NCBI GenBank assembly: GCA_009733575.1
Contig: ML769468.1
Location: 124,001-188,000, forward strand
Direction: 5' to 3'
DNA length: 64,000 nucleotides
Source: Gymnopus androsaceus JB14
Lineage: Eukaryota; Basidiomycota; Agaricomycetes; Agaricales; Omphalotaceae
How positions within the stretch are numbered: the first letter of the stretch is position 1; every line of letters starts with the position of its first letter. The position numbers and the translations under genes were made by a program. The notes under the pieces were generated by a model that was not told the origin of the DNA, searched no databases, and saw only the letters and a list, made by a program, of their open reading frames with translations. This document shows positions 1 through 12,733 of the stretch, piece after piece.

Positions 1-819
1 CGGAGATCTTCACGTTCTTCTCCACCTCGTTCCTCTGCAACTTCAACGTTTCGACCTCGAGCGACTCCGCCTTGAGTTTCCCCTTGGCATCGTGAGCTTT
101 CTGTTGGACGTCTTCCAATTTATCAGTGAGCGTCTGCATCTCGACGACCTGATCTTCAAGTTTCTGGTTGGCTGTTTGGACAGTGACTCGAGGAAGTGGA
201 TGCATTTGTCTTAACCGTGATAAAGCTAAGCGAGCATCAATGATTTTTTGTGCAAGCTCTGTAGCTTTGGCTGTCGCTTGCTTTACATGGATATAGTCTA
301 TAGGTTGACTTAGAGGGCGATACATGAGGGCATTCAAATGCGGCGTACCTTCTTCCACCATTGGAGACAGTGTCTTGAAATCCGTTTGCAATTCTGCCAA
401 CTCTCCTTTGACGGTTTCAACCTCTCCTTCCGCTTAACGTTTTCCTGTTCCAGCTGTTTATTGTCGCTTTCGCTGACAACTGGAGCGTGATCAATGTCGC
501 TGACGACTGCCCTGGTATATTTTTCTTTGGCGTTCTGTTCTATACATTGGAACTTGAGTTTTTTAAGATAGGACTAAATGGAATGAGGTTGTATTATCTT
601 CACTTTATAGGAGATGATACGCACGATTTGGGATGCAACTTCAATCGCAATAACGGCGGGATCATTTGTATCCAGTTCCTCAACATCTAAGACGTCTTCT
701 ATCCTGTCAAACCGCGAGTTGAGCTCTGCTACATTTTGGACAATGCCTAAATCTCCACTGGTTGAATCAAATAATGCCTGCAACGACTGGGCAGCAATCA
801 GGTATTTTTCTTGGTCCAT
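1..819 (-). CDS. Coiled-coil protein, N-terminal part, cut by window edge
   Basis: Three exons can be joined: 819-604, 534-349 and 297 to the edge, with GT-AG introns of 69 and 51 nt. The start is the ATG at 819 (MDQEKYLIAAQ). The first about 70 residues are helical and acidic. The later part is strongly heptad-like, running from LEDQVVEMQTLTDKLEDV to the edge, preceded by HPLPRVTVQTAN. I do not recognise the family. The pattern suits a structural or kinetochore/cytoskeletal coiled-coil protein, but that is inference. Near position 430 the reading frame slips by one base: EQENVK is followed, one frame away, by a coherent GEVETVKGELAEL. This implies either a sequence indel or a broken gene. 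The C-terminus lies outside the window. Confidence 0.6.
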
Positions 820-2776
820 AGCGGCGGGAGTCAAGTTTCAACGAACGACGCCAGTCACGCCATGATCACATGCGTAGAGAGTGAATCATCACTTCTCTCA
901 ATGTCTACCGATGTCTTCCACTTTGAACTCCCTTCTATGCTATAATGCATGCTGCAGGAGGGATTCTTTCGGAAAAAGGTCAAACTAGGGACCCCATCTA
1001 CTCATCTCTATCAGCATATGGTTACATTGTTCAGTACAGTTTCAACTTCCTTCAGCTTCCAAATTCTACGCTTTGAAAACCCATCTACCCTCCAACAACA
1101 CCTATCAACACGATTCTGCTTCTTCTGACTCGGACGATCCTGCTTGTGATCATGTCTACTCGCAATTAGTGCCCTTCTACGAGGAAGATGATACCGCCAG
1201 TGCATTCTTCAAACTGAAACCAGCACACCGGAGTGATCCTGACATTCAGATGAGATTAGGATCTGGAAAAAACCGCGGCTTGTGGGAAGAGTGCATAACG
1301 AGGGTAATCTTTTTCAGGACATCCGCTTTGAGCGCTTTCGATTTCAGATCAATAGTCAGAGACCAAAATTATTGCAGTGTGTATGTAAAGTATGCAGCAA
1401 TTGTAACACTAATGATACGAGGTAAGCAAGTCCCAAAGTCCATGAATACAGGGCCAACAATACATCCTATTTCTACAAACAAGCTTAAGCCCAAAAAAAA
1501 AAATTTCCAAAGGTTCGGCGCATGCGTCGTTATAATCATCTCCTAACTATTCATCCATCATACAGGCATGATGCTACGTCGCTTTGCGTTAACGAGGATA
1601 AATCCGGGAGGAATAAAGGATGCGCGTTCGGGTTTCCGGGCGGAACGAGTTATTGTTTTCCATGCCTGGACGAAGCGGCGCTCAATACGTCTAGCGTATG
1701 AAGCTTGACTAGCTTGACTGGTAGTTGTGTATCTGTGGAAAGTGTCAGGTATGATGAGTATATCAAAGCAATTTTACTAACGTGGAGAATCCACTGTGAA
1801 CAGAGTCCGGAGAGACAGAACGTTGCATGACGGTCTGAGTGAAGGTGGTAGGAAAAGAGTGTAGTGGCAACGATTAAAAAATAGACTGCTCGTAGAGAGA
1901 GGTAAATTATGGGTATAGCGACAATGGATCCTGATCCAAGGATAAAAGAGCTCAAATGAGATGCCTTTATACCATGGACTGTACAATAGCGGCCAGCGCG
2001 CATTGTTCTTTTTGAAGGTTTGATGGAGGATAATGTAAGTATAAGTACAATAGCCAAGTTCGCCACTTGTGCCTTCTTCTTCTTCTTCTCTGGTGAATTA
2101 GAGAACAAAGAGCAAGGACAAACAATTGAACATCGAGAAGAGATCTAGAAAGTTGAAGAAAGTTGAAGAAAGAGTTGCGTGTAAGACCATTTTCCTGGCT
2201 ATGGGTGTCCGTATTGGACAAAACAGTGGATTTCAACTCGCGAGGCTCGCCCAAGTACAGTAGAGCTGACAAGTCATCGACCTAGTACCGCATAGTACCA
2301 TTGTACAAAGAGTCATGTATGCTATACCGTTATAACAAAAGAGAAAAGATGCGTTGCATTTGTTTGGATGCAAGCTAGAGATTGGGCGCTTGCTTAGGCG
2401 CTTGTCTTCTGCTCTTCACTTCCACTAATCCTCAATAAAGCCGCTAATCCCTGCTAATCCACCTCATTGACTCATTTGCAATGTGAACCAATTGCATTTC
2501 CCCCTTCTCAATGCCATTCGATGTTAAGACGACTAGGATACTCAATATAAATGCAACAATCTCTGCGTCAGCCTTGCCCGGTTTCGACGCTTAGTGCATC
2601 TACATCTATCGAGTTGCTATGGGCACTGTCAGGCACTGTCATTCAGAGGCTCCCGTTCCACAGCTAAAACCGTGTCGCCGTAAGGAACACATGATATTTC
2701 AATGTCTTTCTCTTTCACTGTAATATGGTTTATGAAAAGATACGGCGTTCTCTTCCCAGTTTGAAGTTCCTTTGAG
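820..2776. other. Intergenic stretch without a convincing gene
   Basis: This 2-kb gap separates the coiled-coil gene (-) from the kinase gene (+), so it holds two divergent promoters. It has several ORFs of 60-157 codons on both strands (for example 1073-1546 + and 1650-2108 -), but none has recognisable motifs. A short acidic/serine-rich stretch (SASSDSDDPACDHVYSQ) around 1110-1160 is the only piece that looks remotely protein-like. No RNA gene was seen. Confidence 0.4.
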
Positions 2777-5700
2777 ATGGTACTCACACTCACCCACGCT
2801 GAAGTGACTCGTTGCGGGCTTGCAAATATCAAGAAGTCGGGTATTTCTTGGAAGGGCTGGAAGGAACGGTGGATTATCCTAAAGTCTAATGCTCTGCTCG
2901 TGTACAAGAATGTGAGTTCTCTTTGGTCTATGGCAGAATCAGCGCGTCAACATCATACTTTCAGACCCAAGAGCATCAGTTCAAGTTCAGATTATCTCTT
3001 GCTTCAATCAAAGCCATCGATATCAAAGACCTATATCCTCGCTGCTTGAAACTGACGTTGCTAGATGGAACTCAGTATTCATTTGCATTTCAAAGCAATA
3101 CCGAGCTCGAAGCGTGGTACAACGATATAAATCGGAGCATTATGGCACCCGCTTCGGTTCTCTCTGACGAAGGAGATATAGAAGAAATTATCGACGGCTA
3201 TTTTGTGAGTGTTGTATATATATGCTCTATCCATTCTTTGTTTAAACGACAAGTGCCTAGAATGATTACTATGCCTCATATTCACCTTCAACTATACGCG
3301 CCACTACGCCTGATTCTTTTGCGAGTGAGCTCTTTGATATCTCATTGGATCGCCATCCATCCAAACGACAAACATCGTCTACACCAAATCTGTTAGAGAC
3401 AAGGGAAAGTGTGCCGGGTGCGAAGACATCAGTGAGGCTTTTTTTTTTGTCTTTTTCTGGATGTAGCCTCATTAACTTGCTCTAGGATATATACACTTTT
3501 GCGAATCATGAGCGCATCCTCGTAAGGAAAGCAATATTGTTTTTGTGCTCTTGTATGGAGCCCCGACTTCTCCGACGAAGTGATCCTGGCGGAGAGAAAC
3601 CTTTCGATCTCGTCGAAATCCGTCTCCGGGCGCTCATTAGAGCAAAAGAAAAGTGGACCAGGCCACCAGATGCTCAGAATGACTATGAAACCATCGTTTC
3701 TCTATCGGAAGCCCTCAAAGATGGATATGTTCTTTGTCAGTGAGTAATCAAGTCGAATTTGCAGAGGGGTCCATCTCTGATTTGTCCTCAGGACACTCAA
3801 TACTATTGGCCCAAGCTCGATGATTCGTCCCACTGACAGGGACAGTATCAATATTGCAAAATTTCTTTCAAATTGTCGTGATATGGGTATCCCAAGGGGA
3901 GAGCTTTTCTCGCCTTCAGACCTCACTGAGGCTACAGCTGAATCCTCCGTGAGAGTCGCGAGCGCGATTCTTACTCTTGCCAAACTATCAACTACTGATG
4001 ATACGATAACCACTGAATCCATGGCCAAGTTCTCAAAAAGCACTGCGGCGATATTACAGAAGAAGAAGGACAAGTTGTCTTCAATTGAAGCTTCTGTTGA
4101 CCAGTTCATCACATCTCAAATGCGCAAGGACTCGTTGCGATACGACCAGCATGGACAGGTGAGTCAATATGAGCTGTAAAGAAGAACAACTTTTTCACAT
4201 TATACATATAACAGAGCTTGAAGGTATGTATTTCTCGCAAAGGTTTCCATTCAATCAATCATCAAGAGCTTCTTCATAGGTATATCAGGTACGGTCGCTT
4301 CTGACGTTCATAATTCAACAGGCTTACCGGAACCGATAAGAATATAGCCTCTTATCTGCAAGAGCAAGCTACATTACAGCAATACGAAGGGTATGGTGCC
4401 TCTCATAGACACGGTCTTGGACGACATCGCCTCATCACATTTATCATGTAGATTGAAGGAGACTCTGATCAAGCTTGTAGAATTTATGGCATCCTTGGAT
4501 ACAATCTCTAGTCTTGTCCAAAGCCGACAGTTTCGAATCAGATTGTTGCAGGTATGTTTTCCCTCTACACTTTCGTATTGAGTCTCTAATTATTATGGCT
4601 TGGCAGTTTGCCGCTGCATTTCATGGGTCTGACTATCAGGCCGTGCGCGAAGCGCTCAAGAAAGATGACGTCGAAATAGCCAAGCTCTTGCGCATTGTTG
4701 TGTACTCGAACAAGCATAAGCAGGTTTTAGTCGGCCTTCAAGGGAAAGATGCCCAGAATTGCGTGGATCTGATGCAAGAGGTACGCGCTCCAGCAATCTG
4801 CGATTTTCATTGTCATCACCTCTATACTAGGTATTAGATAGGCGGTCCCTGCGAGTAGATAGCGAGGATGAATTTTACCATCACGTCCAACGGTTACTGG
4901 TGAAGCTTTCCGAGTGCACTGATATTATTCCAACTTCGCTTTTCATCAAGGGCGTCAACCGCCAAGACGCTTTTGCATGCTGTGGCGGGGCATTCGGGGA
5001 CATCTACCGCGCTAGGTATAGAGATCAGGACGTTGCGCTGAAGCGCATCAGAGTATTTCAAGGTGATGTTGTTGGGAAGCAAAAGCTCAGCGAGTATGTA
5101 TGTTTGAAGTAGATCGATAACCACTGGTGCTCACATTGCTGCAGCGATTCTGTCGGGAGGCTTTGTTGTGGCAGCGACTACGCCATCCATTTGTGTTGAA
5201 CTTCTGCGGGATTGACTCGGAGAGCTTCCCTTCATGTCTCTGCATGGTTTCACCATGGATGAGCGGGGGTACAATATTGAAGCATCTCAATGAATACGGG
5301 CGTGATGATGTGGAACGAATAGTAAGTGGGGATTATTTTTTTGTGCTTCTTTCTTTCACTGATCTAGGTCAGCTTTTCGAGATAGCCCAAGGCCTGGCTT
5401 ATTTGCACTCGCAATATGTTATCCACGGAGATCTTCGCGGGGTAGTTTTTTGTTGTTGTTGTTTGAAACAGTGTACATTACTTACATTGATGATAGTCCA
5501 ACATTCTCGTCAATGAGGATTGGCACGTTTGCCTTGCAGATTTTGGTTTAGCTGTGTTTGGAGATGCGACTGCGGCTACTCCGTCCCAGCAAGCTGGATC
5601 GGTACGATGGATGGCACCGGAGCTTCATCTTCCACAAGCTTTTGATCTGGAGCATTTCAGGCGTACGTCTGCGAGTGATGTTTATTCGTTTGCTTGTGTC

Positions 5701-6206
5701 TGCGTTGAGGTTTGTCCGGCCCCAGTAGTAGAACTCGGACTGATATTGATCATACATACGCAGCTCTTCACTGGAGGCCCACCTTTTGCTGACATTCCTC
5801 ACGATCCTGCAGTCATGCTACGCGTCATGGCAGGGGAGCGACCTCCGCGACCTTCTGGTGACATGCCTGATCGACTGTGGAACGTGGTTCAATTGTGTTG
5901 GAGCCATATCCCCTCAGAAAGGCCAATCATGACGCAAGTGGTGTGCATGATGAAAGCTGCAAATGCTGATTTGCAAGAGGTTGTTGCTGTACGTGCTTCA
6001 CTTCACTTCCGATTCCTCGCGATGCTTTGACTGAGTCGAGGATTTATGATCAGGAGATGCCTATTGAGGCATTGGACTGGGATATGTCGCTGCATAGTCC
6101 TAGTGGAACAACGTTGGTGAGGGGCCGTAAATTAGGTAGTCGAAGTGCGGCTGTTCGTCGGCCTTCGGGGTTTCCTTTTGTTCACAAGCCAAGTCGTTCG
6201 AGCTGA
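2777..6206 (+). CDS. PH + calponin-homology + TKL-like protein kinase
   Basis: About 15 exons give roughly 880 residues. The N-terminus is a PH domain (SWKGWKERWIILKSN, then LTLLDGTQYSFAFQS and EAWYNDI) split by a 53-nt intron at 2912-2964. A calponin-homology-like segment follows (NIAKFLSNCRDMGIP, ELFSPSDL). Next comes an alpha-helical linker (KETLIKLVEFMASLDTIS) and then a complete kinase domain. The kinase has the glycine loop GGAFGDIY, VALKRI with the ATP lysine, the catalytic loop HGDLRGSNILV (Arg of HRD replaced by Gly, common in fungal TKL kinases), DFGLA, APE and the SDVYSFACVC helix. A basic serine-rich tail ends at 6206. The part 4159-4392 has tiny exons I cannot place with certainty. 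An extra G at 4389-4391 breaks the frame just before MVPLIDTVLDDIA. Probable role: membrane- or actin-linked signalling; substrate unknown. Confidence 0.8.
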
Positions 6207-6684
6207 TGTCGAGGAGGTCTATAGATACAATCGATCGGCAGAGGTTAATTATAATCCATGGAAACTGTAACTGTAAGTACAGGCACATCGGGAAAAGTGC
6301 TGGCACCTAATAGACGTGGCATTTCGAGACACAGCTATTTTTACCGGTTCCCCAAAGGACTATCGTTGGGGCAAGTTTTATATCAGTCGTATTACTACAT
6401 ATTACTACTTGACGCTCTTGGTTATGGTTAGACACTCTTGGTTAGACACGCACGTCTAGCACGTCTCACTCGATTACCGAGGATTTTCTTGAACCCGCGC
6501 CATTGGCGCCGCAGCGAACACAGCCACCGAAACCAAAGTTTGCTCACTAAATAAATACCCACGCGACACTTGCTCCTGTTGATTTACAACCACCTCCAAC
6601 TGCCTCGCTGCGCGGTGTAGCACTTGTATTATTTGCCCATCGTTCTTGCAGTTGGACCTGACTGCAAATCACGGCGCAGAAGAA
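6207..6684. promoter_or_regulatory. Intergenic/5' flank of the low-complexity gene
   Basis: This gap of about 480 bases lies between two genes in the same direction. It includes the 3' end region of the kinase gene and the promoter of the gene at 6685. No clear ORF, repeat or RNA gene is visible. Confidence 0.3.
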
Positions 6685-7536
6685 ATGGAGACACCATCGC
6701 GCGACCCTAATCATCCCCGGCCTACTCATAAGCGAAACTCACCGTCCTCACCATCGTACCCCTCCTCACGATCAGCTCTAGGCAAACTTCATGCTCATTC
6801 TCGCAGTTCTCGCAGTTTAGATTTGCAGCATACGTCGGCTGAATCATCCGCAGACGTCGCTTCGTCTTCGTCGACACCGAGCTCAGCGAACAGTCGCCCA
6901 AATAAAACATCCAGAATAATGTCCAGTGTGAAACGTTCACTCTCGGTCTCCCATTCTGCACAAAAGAAACAGTTGCCATTCGAGGTGAGTTTATTGCAGC
7001 TGTTCTGACATTACTTTGCTAATTCATCACACGACAAATAGATGGCTGGCATGTATTCAACTAGTGCAGAACGTGCAGTTCAGAATTCCACGCGATTTAG
7101 ACGACAAGACCCTTCCTCTCCTCCACCCTCTGTCGAACAGATAGCTATGGGTCTTCATATTTCACGAACTCCGTACCTCCGCTCTTCCTCTACCCACGTT
7201 GCGGTACCTTTACCCCCTCCTCCATCCCGATCTGCGCTTAAGAAGCCGGAAAAGAGCAGCTCTTCTCCACCTTCTCTTGACCCCCCATCGGCTTCTTCCA
7301 CGGCTACCTCATCATTTCCGTCTACTCCGCAGTCCAATCGCTCTCTCCTTTCGTTCAAGACACGAATGTCGCGCTTATTGCCCGGCTCTCAGTCTTCGTC
7401 TTCTGCACCTTGTTCGATGGTGCCGTCACCTGTCTCTTCTCCAAGAGGCAGCACGTCCGAGTTCGCGTCTCCGAAAAAGGCTGTTCGGTTCTCATCGTCG
7501 GCTCTGGATTTGAACAACCACAAGGAAGAGGAATGA
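6685..7536 (+). CDS. Ser/Pro-rich disordered fungal protein
   Basis: Two exons (6685-6984 and 7042-7536) joined by a phase-0 intron give 264 codons. The start chosen is the ATG of METPSRDPNHPRP; the longer open frame upstream has no ATG. The protein is dominated by Ser, Pro and Thr runs with basic patches, so it is probably disordered. A more conserved-looking piece lies at the start of exon 2 (PSVEQIAMGLHISRTPYLR), a phrase I associate with uncharacterised basidiomycete proteins. Near the C-terminus KKAVRF fits the RVxF-type docking consensus of PP1 partners; that is a pattern match only. No catalytic domain, signal peptide or membrane segment is visible. Function unknown. Confidence 0.7.
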
Positions 7537-7889
7537 GGGCCAGATGTCTTTTCTGTTCATTTATGGTGTCGCGGGTGCGACATATATCCTTATTACTTAC
7601 ATATCTTCATGAAGATAATTGGATTCTACTCAAGGGCGAAGACATTGTCAACCTTCGCTTCATGCAAGACTACCGTACCATGTATTCTAAATGCTATACT
7701 ACACATGTTGTATCTTAGAGGAATTATACTTTGCGAGCTGCTTAGCCTCAGCACTGACAATGACTTAGCCTTACGATTTTCTTCGGCCAGGCAGTTCCGG
7801 ACTGATTTGGTCTGCCGAAAACTTTTGTCTGGAGCGCTCAGCCTTCAACTCTTTTATTCTCTTCTAATTTCTCGTTTATTCTTACTATT

Positions 7890-10059
7890 ATGGCTCCAGT
7901 CGACACCGAGTATTACGACCTGGTCAACATACTTTTCTACTCTGTAAAGCTATATCTGATGACGAATTCTAGCTTGGGGTACCCGTAGATGCTGACGATA
8001 ATCAGCTCAAGAAGGGATACCGCAAGGCTGCAATGAAGGTACCCTTTTTGACCTCTTCGCTAAGACAGCTTCGTTGAAAATGGCTGCAGTATCACCCCGA
8101 CAAGAACCCTTCAGCAGATGCGGAAGAGAAGTTTAAGGATATTAGGTGTGTTCCCAGAAGATTGATTCTACTGAATCTCAAAGCTGAATGGTCTTTTCTA
8201 TAGCAAAGCGTATCAGGTTCTCTCCGATCCTGTAAGTCTTGCTCAAACTTATGCTCGGAATCCATCTAAATTTCTTTACCGACAGAATATGCGCGCGGTT
8301 TATGACAAGAATGGCAAAGAAATGGTGCCTGGCCTTGATTATCCACGATGTTCACCTAATAACCATTTATGCAGACGGACAAGGAGGGCGGTCTCTCGAT
8401 GGATGACGCAGCAGGATTCTTTGCCAATGTCTTTGGAGGAGAAAGATTCATCGACTATGTACGTTCAACTAACTTCTTTTATGCTCCTGTGAATAACACT
8501 TCTCCATAGATTGGTGAAATCTCCATCATGAAGGACATGACCGAAGCCGCCACAACGATGATGACCGAGGAGGAAAAGGCTGAAATCGAGAAGCAGATGA
8601 ACTCGGACCCTTCAGTTTCAAGCAAACAACCCTCTGCAATCCATCCTGATAACTCTGCCAATGTCTCTAAACCCGCCTCTACGTCAGACATCCCAGCTCC
8701 CTCAGAACCTCCACGTCCGGACGCCACAACTCACCCAAGTACAAGTTCTTCTCTCGTAGTTCACGGAGACAGCGCGGATTCTCCAGCGCCTTCACCTTCT
8801 CATAGTGCAGGCGACAAGGAAAAGCTGGAGCGAGAGCGGGAAGCTGCTCGTAAACGCAAAGCCGAACAGAAGGAGAGACTTCGTGAGCAGGAGAAGGAAA
8901 GACGAAAGGTTATGGAGGCAAGAGTGAACATGCTCACAGCGAAAATGATTGAGCGATTGAGGCCGTTTGTCGATGCAAAACACCCAGGAGACAAGGACGA
9001 CCCGGAGACGCTAGCATTTGAAGCCCGGATGAAACGAGAAGTTGAAGATTTGAAATTAGAGAGCTTCGGTGTAGAGGTGTGTTTTAGAGTGCTTATGATG
9101 GTGCCAGCAGTGAATGACCGCAGAGGTTCAAACAGCTACTGCACACCATTGGCAATGTTTACATGATGAAAGCTACCTCGTACTTGAAGTCGAAAAAGTT
9201 TTTGGGAATGTGAGCTTCAATCTTGACCAGTCTTGTTTTGATGCCTACATCTAACTTCTTCAACAGTCCAGGATTCTTCTCCAGACTCAAGGAAAAAGGA
9301 ACGCTTGCTAAAGATGTATGGGGAGTGATTGGCAGCGCGTATGTCTTGACCTTTTTTTCCTATTCCTGTCCGCTAACCAGTCCGGCAGGCTGAGTGTTCG
9401 GGATACAATGTTGGTACGCAGTGTTTCCTGATACTTGTTGAGGCAATGGACTTACCGCCGGCCGCTCTAAAGGAAATGGAGAAATTACAGGCCAAGGGTG
9501 ACGTTGACGAGGCTGAGTTGAAGGCTTTAGAAATGGATGTCACCGGCAAGGTAGACTTACTGTTTTTTTTCTGCCGAGACCTGACACTCATATTTCGATT
9601 TTCCAGATAATGTTGGCCTCCTGGCGCGGCGCCCGACTTGAAGTAATACAAGTATTGAGAGAGGTTGTCGATAATGTGTTGAAAGAACACGGAACTTCGG
9701 AAACGGTGCTGCTCAACCGAGCTAAGGTTTGTAATTCATTACTGTGGCCTTGGGATTTCGTTAATTGCTGTTTCATAATCAGGGCTTAATGCTTATAGGA
9801 GCGATCTTCAAATCTGCAGTACCTGATGAATCCGACGAAGAACGTCGTGAGTTAGAGCGGTAAGTTCCTTACTCTTCGTAAATTTTTATAATTGGTTGGG
9901 TCCTGACATGAGCTTAACAGGATGGTCGCGGAAGCCGCACAGCCCAAGCCCAAAGCGAAAGCAGCAAGGGGTAAAGAATCACCACGACAGGCGAAGGAGT
10001 CTATGGACAAGAAGTCTACAACACCGGAGCCGACGTCGAGTGCTGCACCGGCAGCTTAG
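7890..10059 (+). CDS. Class C J-protein, Caj1/Djp1 type (DnaJ-X domain)
   Basis: Fourteen exons, all phase-compatible, give 489 residues. Residues 1-70 are a J domain: YYDLLGVPVDADDNQLKKGY, then YHPDKNPSA with the HPD triad that stimulates Hsp70 ATPase, and AYQVLSDPN. There is no zinc-finger region. A Ser/Pro-rich linker is followed by a charged coiled coil (KLEREREAARKRKAEQKE) and the C-terminal X domain of Caj1/Djp1 proteins (QLLHTIGNVYMMKATSYLKS, FFSRLKEKGTLAKDVWGVI, WRGARLEVIQVLREVVDNVL). The tail is Ala/Lys/Pro-rich. In yeast, Djp1 aids peroxisomal and mitochondrial protein import and Caj1 sits at the plasma membrane; which of the two this matches is not clear. Length is slightly above the yeast proteins. 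The start ATG directly precedes the J domain. Confidence 0.9.
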
Positions 10060-10466
10060 AGGGTTCGAAATTAAATCTCCTTTTGGTTTGCGTTGAATAT
10101 ATGCAGCAGGCCGCTACCCCCACTGTTCGTCTGTCTATTTACCCATAATAATACATATCTTCATTCCTATGGCTTTCTCCTTGCGTATCTTTACGACTTA
10201 TACATTACTATTCAACCCTTTACGAGCGGATATACTACATGAATGATTCATACTATGGCTGGACACTCATTAGATTTTTGTTTCAATGGTCTGCAATGCT
10301 GTTCCTTGCCAAGTTCCCCGGTGTTCGCTCGATTAGACCTTTCGAATAATGTACATCGAGTAAATAAATCTACATATTCAAAACGCCAACTGCCTCGAGG
10401 ACTCGAATGCCCCTTTCATCTATTCCAGATCGTATTAATATGTTTTGCTCAAAATGGAAGTCTGAA

Positions 10467-12733
10467 TCAAAGACGCACCTCCCCGAAAAGTTGATCATTT
10501 TCGAGAAAACGAAGGGCAGTCCTTGCCAAAGCTCGGGTAGAGATCATCGTTGCAGCATGTGCTTCCTTTGACTTTGCAGCTTTAGCAAAAGCGGGGGTGT
10601 GATTTCCTCCATTAGGTTCTGTAGGAATGGCTACGGGAAGGTTGAGATGTCTCCTCACAATAAAAGAGAAGCCGTCAAGGTACTTACAATACATTGGGTG
10701 TAACGCGGGGAGATCTACAGAAAGGGGACAAGATGATAAACTGTCGGCAGCTCAACGAAGAATTGACGCACTGTAGCTAACGTTGCCCTAGAAATACGGA
10801 GTGAGGACAAAATAAGACTATATATATCATGTGTACACTCACAAAATCTGTTGAGGCTGAGGAACCATACGTGTAAACGGAGTGTCCGTATTGTGTTTGA
10901 ACGATCTCACTGAAAATCTTAGCTGTTGTCGGAATAGCATGATAGCATGATTGATATCGCATTGAGTCAATAGACAAGGATAGAACTAACTGACCAAGGA
11001 CCGGGTTTTGTTTTACGTCGTAGTATGGTGGGTCTTGATCAATCTGAACTGTGCAGCCTGTCGCTAAAGCTGCCGCTCTGCGTTTGGTTAGCGTAAGGAC
11101 AATCACTCGATTAAATTTCTCAGGACGTACTCGAAGCAATTGCGCACTCGCTCGACAAGTATGATCAGTTCGGCGCGACTTGGAGCCCGAACTTGCCAGC
11201 GCAAACTGGCGTTATCGGGGATTACTGGATATATGCAGAGTAAGGAACATGAGGCTTGTATGTACAGCGACAGACAGACCATTTGAGATCCAATCCCTTC
11301 CATTTACGATCCCATGTGAGCGATAAGTCGGCTTCATCTGCTGCCGGAGGACAGAAAGACCAGAATAAGCCATGAATGCCGCGTCCAGTGCGTTAACGCC
11401 TTCCCTAAAAGGATATTCAATTGTTTGTCCGCAGTGTGGTCTAGCAATTATGCCATACCATGGAGATGCGCCTGCGTGAGCGCTACATTCCGGAAAAAAT
11501 TGTAAGGAGGTAAAGTTTGAACACCGCATGTATGCTGACCTTTTCCCCAAATATTCTACCTTGAAAGTTTGCACAGCGGTTGAGTTTCCAGCATCGAATG
11601 AATGTGGAGGTCCCGGGCCTGGATGGGACCTATAACGGGGCTCAAAAGACCATGCAGGAAGTACAGCAGAGACGCGTACATTACACAGAAATCCATTTCA
11701 TCATACCCACCTCGCTCGAGTAGAATAATCTTCCCGCCTCCCACCTCCTCCGCTGAATAACGTGAGGACTGCACTATTTAAATGGCAAATATTCATACCT
11801 GGTGTTCCCAAGAGAACGATTTTTCCTGGAATATCGTGATTCTCCAGGGCAGCCTTTAGTGCCACTGCAATCCCACAACCACTGGAAGCGATTAGATTAT
11901 GGCCGCATGCATGCCCTTAGGGAAAAAAGAGCATTCATTTCCGTAAATGCAACGCAGTAACGTTTCAAAGCGTACCGATCCCCGGAAGAGCATCCATTTC
12001 TAAGTACGTCCCAGGAAAAAGTCAGCAAAATAACATTAGAAAGGTGAACAAGTAAGTGTACCCGAGTTTATGCCCACGACCCTTTCCGCCAGTCCCATGA
12101 CTGAATTCTGCCTTCCAAGCTGTCTCGAGACCAAGGTATTCCAAGAGTAATGTCGAATCCATGGTCGCGCATGAACGCCGTTAGAGTGTCTCGGGCAAAG
12201 CTAGAATTATTTTCACAGTTCATTATTTGTTAAATATTTGAGTAAACCCTCGGACCTCTCTTGGAACCCAAGCTCAGGATGACCTGCGAGAAGGTAGGAG
12301 ACCGGTTTGACTGCCAGGAGAGGCAAGAAACACCAACCATGTATTTTCATACTCAACTTGCGTAACTCGGGCTCGAGTTCGTCCAAGGAACTCTCGATCG
12401 TCTTTTCTGCAGCAAGAGCTCCTTCAGATGTTCCTGCAGTGTACGGGGGAAGGACTGACTCGTCGGGCAGCCACCAGTCAGACGGTGAACCAAAGCTGAA
12501 GTCGCGAGAAGGGCTCAAGAAATCGCGTTCGTCCTACGGAGATGATAAAACCGGGCCTCTAGCCAGATCTTCAAACATACCTTTTCAGCTTTCATGCTGG
12601 GAGCTGGTTGTGAGACGTTCCTCTCAAGTGCAGCAGGCACTGGACGGACGGTTTGCTTGCTCCTCCTTTTGAAGAGAGATTGCAGCCTGAGACCTCCAAA
12701 GCAGCCACTGATAATAGCTTGATCGCTGTCCAT
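10467..12733 (-). CDS. Peptidase M20D-family amidohydrolase (PM20D2-like)
   Basis: A multi-exon minus-strand gene starts at the ATG at 12733 (MDSDQAIISGCFGG) and ends at 10467. Family signatures appear in order: KIHGHPELGF, EMDALPGIGHACGHNLI (metal-binding Asp and His-rich loop), GTPAEEVGGGKI (catalytic Glu), HPGPGPPHS, SAHAGASPWYG, VIPDNASLRWQVRAPS, STDFGNVSY and LPALHPMY. These match the M20D dipeptidase/aminoacylase group of cytosolic metal hydrolases that cleave an amide bond; the substrate here is unknown. One extra base at about 12143 breaks the frame between FMRDHGFDIT and EYLGLETAWKAEF. The join after HGTGGKG, near 12060, is uncertain. The segment after SPWYG has either an in-frame insertion or a GC-AG intron. 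The copy could be non-functional if the break is real. Confidence 0.8.

Noticed and set aside
420..440. A 17-nt GT...AG segment that would restore the frame in the first gene
   Set aside because: It would fix the phase, but the length is far below the minimum of known fungal introns.
1073..1546. 157-codon plus-strand ORF in the first intergenic region
   Set aside because: It turns into low-information sequence after the acidic start, has no recognisable domain and no splice partners that extend it.
1650..2272. Overlapping minus-strand ORFs with hydrophobic stretches
   Set aside because: Three frames are open over the same bases, with poly-Lys/Arg from TTC repeats; nothing matches a known family.
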